The translations under genes were made by a program, and so were the position numbers. 64,000 bases of DNA from Pseudotabrizicola sp. (GTDB taxonomy: Bacteria > Pseudomonadota > Alphaproteobacteria > Rhodobacterales > Rhodobacteraceae). Where the stretch lies: contig NZ_JAUSNR010000026.1 in the NCBI RefSeq assembly GCF_030656345.1, forward strand, positions 1 to 64,000, written 5' to 3'. This document shows positions 59,273 through 64,000 of this stretch, piece after piece. How positions within the stretch are numbered: the first letter of the stretch is position 1; the number at the start of each line of letters is the position of its first letter. The notes under the pieces are model-generated. The model ran no database searches. It was not told the origin of the DNA and saw only the letters and a program-made list of their open reading frames with translations.

Positions 59273-59572
59273 TCAGGCGCTGGCGGTGGCGCTGGCCTGA
59301 GCCTTTGCGATGTCTTTCTTGATCTTCAGCGCCGTCCCCGACAGCTCGACATCCTTGGCCTTGGCCAGAAACGCATCCAGACCACCACGGTGATCGACCG
59401 TGCGCAGGGCCGCGGCCGAGATCCGCAGCTTGAACGACTGGCCAAGCGTGTCCGAGATCAGGGTCACATCATTCAGGTTCGGCAAAAACCGGCGACGCGA
59501 CTTGTTGTTCGCGTGGCTGATGGTGTTACCGGTCATCGGGCCAACGCCCGAGAGTTCGCAGACGCGCGACAT
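59273..59572 (-). CDS. rpmB: Ribosomal protein bL28
   Basis: A 99-residue protein of the large ribosomal subunit. It begins [33 protein letters not shown], a textbook bL28 N-terminus, and continues [19 protein letters not shown]. The length fits alphaproteobacterial L28. This subunit protein does not have the zinc-binding cysteine set, so it is the C-minus form. A T-tailed terminator follows directly. Confidence 0.97.
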   Translation of the reverse strand: MSRVCELSGVGPMTGNTISHANNKSRRRFLPNLNDVTLISDTLGQSFKLRISAAALRTVDHRGGLDAFLAKAKDVELSGTALKIKKDIAKAQASATASA

Positions 59573-59885
59573 CGTCGTAATCCTTCAAGTCAACGCCAGC
59601 AGGGCGTAAGGTGCAAAAACAACAAGGCCCGCGCAGGCGCGACCTCGAATTCGATGGCTGCGTTTACGCGCGATCGCCCCCCTCGTCAAGCGATTCACCC
59701 TTTTGCTGGCCAAGAATTGGGGCGCTGCCCCAAACCCCGGAGTATTTGCAAAAGCTGCAAGCCATAAGAGCACATCCCCGCCTTGCAGCTTTCCCAAATA
59801 CTCCCCGCGCGGAGCGCAGATCCGAGGCGGTTGGCCGCAGGCCAGAGCCGAGACAAGAACAATGCGGCGCAGCCGCTCAACTGCT
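59573..59885. other. Intergenic region with a REP-like inverted repeat
   Basis: About 310 bases between rpmB and hrpB. The one notable feature is the inverted repeat at 59739-59804. I see no gene. Confidence 0.5.
59739..59804. repeat. REP-like imperfect inverted repeat
   Basis: Arms of 23 bases (59739-59761 and 59782-59804) pair with mismatches in one central patch, around a 20-base spacer. The arm starts GGAGTATTTGC. Sequences with the core CCCCGGAGTATTT recur between genes in Rhodobacterales genomes as I remember them, which suggests a dispersed REP-like or terminator element. Confidence 0.55.
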
Positions 59886-62312
59886 TCACGTCCCGCGCGG
59901 CTTGGCGCGCGCCGTGGGGTCGGCGGCGGTGGGGTCTTCGGGCCAGGGGTGGCGCGGGTACTGGCCGCGCATGTCGCGGCGCACCTCAGCGTAGCTGTTG
60001 GCCCAGAACCCGGGCAGATCCAGCGTCACCTGCACCGGCGCGCGGGCAGGTGACAGCAGGGTGATGCGCAGTGGCAATTGCCCCGGCCCGACCGTGGGGT
60101 GGCGGGTCACGCCGAACAACTCCTGCAGGCGCAGTTCAATCGCCGGGTGGTCGCCGTCATAATCGATGGGCACCTTGCGCCCCAGCGGCGTCTCGAAACT
60201 GCCCGGCACCTGCGCGTCGGTCTGCGCCATCCGGTCCCAGCCGACCAGCGCCCTGAGCGGCTCGGTCAGATCCAGCCCGCGCAGATCGGCTTCCGTGCGC
60301 TTGCCCGCAAGATGCGGCAGCAGCCAGTCCTCACCACTGGCCAGCAGGGCCGCATCGTCCAGCTCCGGCCAACCGTCGCCCCGCGCCAGCAGCAAGCGGG
60401 CACGCAACCGGCGGGCCGTCGCGGTCCATGGCAGGCCGATCTGGCGCAGCCCATCCACCGCAGCGCGCGCCAGTGCCTCGGGCGCGGCGTCAGGCCAGAC
60501 GCGCTCCGTCAGCACCAGCGCGCCAAAGCGTTCCTGCCTGCGCGCCAGCACGCGGCCGTCGCGGCGCGACCATTCGCAGACCTCGGCCCATGCGATCTGA
60601 TCCGCAAAAAGCGCCCGCACCTCCGCCTCAGAAATCGCCACCGCCTGCCGCACCTGCGCTTCGCGCGGGTCGCCGTCCAGATCGGTGGCGACAATCAGCC
60701 GCGCGCCCGACAGCGGCTGGCCCGCCGCCATCGCCGCGCCCTTGCCGCCCGACAGCACCCAGCGCGGCGCATCACCCGCACGGCGCAAGCCAATGCGATC
60801 AGGATAGGCGAGGGCTGCCATCTGCGCGGGCGACAAGTCCGGCACCCGCGCCTTTGGCACCAGACGCCCCAACCGGCGCGCCTCCACCCGGATACGCTCA
60901 ATCGTCGCGCGGTGCGCCTCGGGCGGCGGCTTGTCTACCGCCTTCAACCGCGCCAGCAGGTCGGCCCCAGCCCCGCGCAACGGGTCGCGTTCCGCCAGCA
61001 GCGCCGCCAGCGGCGCGGCCCCCGGCCCCGCCATCACCAGCATATGTGCCAGCCGCGGGTGCAGCGGCAGCGCCGCAAGCGCGCGGCCATGTGCTGTGAT
61101 CCCGCCGCCCGCCTCCAGCGCGCCCAAGCCCCGCAACAGCCCCTGCGCCTCGGCCAGCACGCCGGGGTGCGGCGGGGTCAGGAACGGCAGGTCCACTGCC
61201 CCCCACAGTGCCAGCTCCAGCGCCAGCAGCGTCAGGTCCGCCGCCTCGATCTCGGCGGGCGGAAACGCCGCCATCCCGCCCTCTTCGCCGCGCGTCCACA
61301 GCCGGTAGCACACCCCCGGTGCCACCCGCCCGGCCCGGCCCCGGCGCTGTTCCGCCTCGGCCTTCGTCACCCGTTCCGTCACCAGCCGCGACATGCCGGA
61401 GGCTGCGTCAAACCGCGCCCGCCGCGCGCGGCCCCCATCGACCACCACCCGCACCCCCGGAATGGTCAGCGAGGTTTCGGCAATCGACGTCGCCAGCACC
61501 AGCTTGCGCCCCGCAGCCGCGCCAAGGGCCGCCTGCTGCGCGGCAAACTCCATCGCCCCGAACAGCGGGCGGATGGTCAGGCCCGGCACGCCCTGCAGCT
61601 GCGCCTCAACCCGGCGGATCTCGCCTTCGCCCGGCAGAAAGGCCAGCACATCGCCCTCCGGCACCTCGTCCAGCGCCTGCCGGATCAGCCCCGCCACCGC
61701 CGCCTCGTACCGCATCGACGCATCGGGCGGGCGGGGCAGCCAGCGGGTTTCCACCTCGAACGCACGGCCCGCTGACGTGATCAGCGGCGCATCCCCCATC
61801 AGCGCCGCCACCGGGGCGGCGTCCAGCGTGGCCGACATCACCAGCAGTTGCAGGTCAGGCCGCAGCGCGCCCCGGATTTCCAGCACCAAAGCCAGCCCCA
61901 GATCGGCCTGCAAGGACCGTTCGTGAAATTCGTCAAAGATCACCAGCCCGATGCCCGGCAATTCGGCATCCGTCTGGATCATCCTTGTCAGGATGCCCTC
62001 GGTCACCACCTCGATCCGCGTCGCCGCACTCACCTTCGACTCGCCGCGAATGCGGTATCCCACCGTCTGGCCCAGCGCCTCACCCAAAGTCTCTGCCATC
62101 CGCGCCGCAGCCGCGCGGGTGGCCAACCGGCGCGGCTCCAGCATCAATATCCGTCCCGTCACCTGCGCCAGCAGCGCCAGCGGCACGCGGGTGGTCTTGC
62201 CCGCACCGGGCGGGGCCTGCAACACCGCCATGCCCCGCACCGCCATCGCGGCCTGCAGCTGGGGGATCACCTCATCAATGGGAAGGGGTGTGGGGGGAAG
62301 CGTATCTGACAT
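59886..62312 (-). CDS. hrpB: ATP-dependent helicase HrpB
   Basis: An 808-residue DExH helicase. Motif I is APPGAGKTTRVPLALL, motif II is DEFHERSLQAD, motif III is VMSATLDA, and motif VI is QRRGRAGRVAPGVCYRLW. The C-terminal HrpB domain (RRDGRVLARRQERFGALVL, then GRKVPIDYDGDHPAIELRLQELFGV and LPGFWANSYAEVRRDMRGQYPRHPWPEDP) is typical. Length is normal. The biological role in most bacteria is not defined; in some it affects mRNA processing. The start MSDTLPPTPLPIDEVIPQL is typical. Confidence 0.95.
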   Translation of the reverse strand: MSDTLPPTPLPIDEVIPQLQAAMAVRGMAVLQAPPGAGKTTRVPLALLAQVTGRILMLEPRRLATRAAAARMAETLGEALGQTVGYRIRGESKVSAATRIEVVTEGILTRMIQTDAELPGIGLVIFDEFHERSLQADLGLALVLEIRGALRPDLQLLVMSATLDAAPVAALMGDAPLITSAGRAFEVETRWLPRPPDASMRYEAAVAGLIRQALDEVPEGDVLAFLPGEGEIRRVEAQLQGVPGLTIRPLFGAMEFAAQQAALGAAAGRKLVLATSIAETSLTIPGVRVVVDGGRARRARFDAASGMSRLVTERVTKAEAEQRRGRAGRVAPGVCYRLWTRGEEGGMAAFPPAEIEAADLTLLALELALWGAVDLPFLTPPHPGVLAEAQGLLRGLGALEAGGGITAHGRALAALPLHPRLAHMLVMAGPGAAPLAALLAERDPLRGAGADLLARLKAVDKPPPEAHRATIERIRVEARRLGRLVPKARVPDLSPAQMAALAYPDRIGLRRAGDAPRWVLSGGKGAAMAAGQPLSGARLIVATDLDGDPREAQVRQAVAISEAEVRALFADQIAWAEVCEWSRRDGRVLARRQERFGALVLTERVWPDAAPEALARAAVDGLRQIGLPWTATARRLRARLLLARGDGWPELDDAALLASGEDWLLPHLAGKRTEADLRGLDLTEPLRALVGWDRMAQTDAQVPGSFETPLGRKVPIDYDGDHPAIELRLQELFGVTRHPTVGPGQLPLRITLLSPARAPVQVTLDLPGFWANSYAEVRRDMRGQYPRHPWPEDPTAADPTARAKPRGT

Positions 62313-62376
62313 AGGTCAGGGGTTAGGCCCAGTGGCGGCGCAGATCAAGGGGGCGGCGCACCCATGCCCCCGCCCC

Positions 62377-63120
62377 TTACTCGTCGCGGATCATCCGGGC
62401 CGGGCCGAACAGACTGTCCATCGACACCTCGGCCACCCGCAACCGGCCATCCGCCCCCGCCGTATAACGCAGCACAAAGGGAAACGTCGCCCGTTCCGCC
62501 AGATCCTGCGGCGGATAGCCGTCGATCCGGCGATAGACGCCCTGACAGGTCAGCCCGCCCTCCCCCGGCACGGGCTGCGACAGCGTCACCCGGCTGATGC
62601 GGTGCCCGTCGAACATCCGCAGATCCAGCCGGCAGGCCGTCTCGGGCACCACGTCGCGCAGCACGGCATAAAACCCGGTCAGCGGGTCCACCGCGCCGCG
62701 ATGCTCTGCCGGGTCGACCAGCGGCGCATCGGGCCGGGATGCAGCGGCGCTGACCACGGTGGCCAGCCCGTCCTGAAACGTCAGCTCGGCCCCACGCCCC
62801 GCGCGCGCCCCTTCGCTTTGCGACGAATAGCGCTCCGGCACCAGTTCGCCGCCCCGGTCGCGGCCCTGCGCCCGCGTGGTCAGGCTGAACGACCGGAACA
62901 GCCCGGCCAGACCGGCCGATGCGGCATTCGAGGTCAGCGCATAGCCCGCGCCGTCATGGTTGGCGGCAAGCGTCATCCGCCCCGCCGTCAGCCCGCTGAC
63001 GGTGATGGTATAGCGCGCCACGCTGGTGTCTTGCGCGGCCACCGGCACGGCAAGGCACAGGGCGGCGCACAGAGAGGCGCACCGGGCGGCAGATCCGGCA
63101 AGGACACTTGGGGCAAACAT
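62377..63120 (-). CDS. DUF3108 secreted protein
   Basis: A 247-residue periplasmic protein with a signal peptide (cleavage near VAAQ, residue 30). It matches DUF3108: ARYTITVSGLTAGRMTLAANHDGAGYALTSNAASAG, GELVPERYSSQSEGARAGRGAEL, and DLRMFDGHRISRVTL, then CQGVYRRIDGY. The family may form a lipocalin-like or LolA-like shell, but the role is unknown. ATG 63120 has AAGGAG 7 nt upstream; a long frame upstream has no conserved sequence. It is divergent from meaB. Confidence 0.88.
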   Translation of the reverse strand: MFAPSVLAGSAARCASLCAALCLAVPVAAQDTSVARYTITVSGLTAGRMTLAANHDGAGYALTSNAASAGLAGLFRSFSLTTRAQGRDRGGELVPERYSSQSEGARAGRGAELTFQDGLATVVSAAASRPDAPLVDPAEHRGAVDPLTGFYAVLRDVVPETACRLDLRMFDGHRISRVTLSQPVPGEGGLTCQGVYRRIDGYPPQDLAERATFPFVLRYTAGADGRLRVAEVSMDSLFGPARMIRDE

Positions 63121-63303
63121 CACACGCTCCTTGAAACACCGGCCAGCCCGGCAAGACCAAGTAGACCGGCACCACCACACAGGCTGGCATAGACCCTGAG
63201 TATAGGGCATGAAAGGCAACAAGGAACGATCCGCAGCGCGCGCCGGGGCAAATTGTGCCGCAGACCGCGCCGGATCAAGCAGTTGTGACGGATGGGCATA
63301 CCG

Positions 63304-64000
63304 ATGGAGATGACCGAACTGGCCACGGCGGTGATCGCGGGCGACCGCAGGGCGCTGGCAAGGGCCATCACCCGGGTGGAAAGCGCGCGCGCCGATCACC
63401 GCACGCAGGCGGTGGATCTGGTGGCGCAAGCCCGCGCGGCCGGGCGGCAGGCCCTGCGCATCGGTCTGTCCGGCACGCCGGGGGTGGGCAAATCGACCTT
63501 TATCGAAGCCTTCGGCATGATGCTGGTGGCGCAGGGTCTGCGGGTGGCGGTGCTGGCGGTGGACCCAAGCTCGGCCCGGTCGGGCGGCTCCATCCTCGGC
63601 GACAAGACCCGGATGGAACGCCTCAGCCGCGAACCTGCCGCCTTTATCCGCCCTTCACCCAGTCAGGCGCAGATGGGCGGCGTGGCGCGGCGCACGCGCG
63701 AAGCGGTGGCGCTGTGCGAGGCGGCTGGTTTCGACGTGGTGCTGGTGGAAACCGTGGGCGTGGGCCAGTCCGAAACCGTGGTGGCCGAAATCTGCGACCT
63801 GTTCATCCTGCTCTTGGCCCCGGCGGGCGGTGATGAACTGCAGGGCGTCAAACGCGGCATCATGGAAATGGCCGACATGATTCTGGTCAACAAGGCCGAT
63901 GGCGATCTGAAACCGGCCGCCATGCGCACCCGCGCCGATTACGCCGGTGCCCTGCACCTGCTGCGCCGCCGCCCGCAAGACCCCGAAGGCTTTCCCAAAG
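63304..64000 (+). CDS. meaB: Methylmalonyl-CoA mutase-associated GTPase MeaB, cut at the right edge
   Basis: The first 232 residues of a G3E GTPase. Walker A is [17 protein letters not shown], the family segment [21 protein letters not shown] is complete, and [16 protein letters not shown] and LVNKAD are the G3 and G4 regions. MeaB/ArgK protects and loads adenosylcobalamin on methylmalonyl-CoA mutase, part of propionyl-CoA metabolism and, in some alphaproteobacteria, the ethylmalonyl-CoA pathway. ATG 63304 or the in-frame ATG 63292 is the start; SD is weak. The C-terminus (about 90 residues) is beyond the window. Confidence 0.92.
   Translation, partial: MEMTELATAVIAGDRRALARAITRVESARADHRTQAVDLVAQARAAGRQALRIGLSGTPGVGKSTFIEAFGMMLVAQGLRVAVLAVDPSSARSGGSILGDKTRMERLSREPAAFIRPSPSQAQMGGVARRTREAVALCEAAGFDVVLVETVGVGQSETVVAEICDLFILLLAPAGGDELQGVKRGIMEMADMILVNKADGDLKPAAMRTRADYAGALHLLRRRPQDPEGFPK

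Noticed and set aside
60078..63192. Plus-strand frames of 413-565 residues over hrpB and DUF3108
   Set aside because: Shadows of GC-rich minus-strand genes with clear helicase motifs.
1..64000. tRNA, rRNA or riboswitch genes
   Set aside because: I saw no cloverleaf, rRNA segment or known riboswitch core in the gaps. A covariance-model search would be needed to be certain.

Overview
The window is high-GC chromosomal DNA of an alphaproteobacterium, most likely of the Rhodobacterales (Paracoccaceae/Roseobacter group). The lines of evidence are an EcfG-type general stress sigma factor, two HWE-family histidine kinases, an FnrL-type box, a CtaG/caa3-type oxidase cluster, meaB, and several small protein families common in that order. 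Most genes are tightly packed; small inter-gene gaps carry hairpins or promoters.

Layout. 1-76: edge of an IS3-type element. 334-6921: diacylglycerol kinase, a PRC-barrel protein, a GH1-like / glycosyltransferase / UDP-galactopyranose mutase cluster, a secreted protein and a short-chain dehydrogenase. 7125-9224: three-gene operon of membrane-associated stress proteins (DUF3618 and holin-like). 9270-16159: HWE kinase, zinc alcohol dehydrogenase, SRPBCC and BON-like proteins, DUF378, EcfG sigma factor and small proteins. 16161-20629: the rest of a seven-gene minus-strand operon (GT2, acyl-CoA dehydrogenase, PIG-L deacetylase, NodS-like methyltransferase, deaminase, VOC, DUF3008). 20898-25575: catalase HPII and PQQ glucose dehydrogenase. 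25723-31070: heme-copper oxidase cluster. 31128-39514: small stress proteins, a Gly/Tyr/Gln-rich BON protein, a Thr/Gly repeat secreted protein, a second HWE kinase, two FAT-GUY-like response regulators, a NepR-like protein and DUF892. 39690-44344: SbcCD/YhaON-like pair. 44374-49929: imelysin / di-heme / DUF1513 iron cluster. 50427-55000: DUF2934 protein, EEP phosphatase plus phospholipase D, and an SQR-like flavoprotein with an FnrL box. 55208-56533: a short AT-rich island with a RelE remnant and a protein that looks like an Ntn-hydrolase. 56564-64000: ordinary housekeeping genes lepA, rpmB, hrpB, DUF3108 and meaB.

Unifying theme. I find 22 copies of the EcfG-type promoter (GGAAC, 16-17 nt, then NGTT, or a GCTT variant in three cases) directly upstream of genes or operons between 1 kb and 51 kb, including ecfG itself, a kinase and a response regulator. 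Together with the kinases, regulators and NepR-like protein, this makes the first 51 kb look like a general-stress-response island that gathers the regulators and a large share of their targets: catalase, membrane-stress proteins, surface-sugar enzymes, a respiratory module and many small soluble proteins. The genes after 51.9 kb carry no such promoter.
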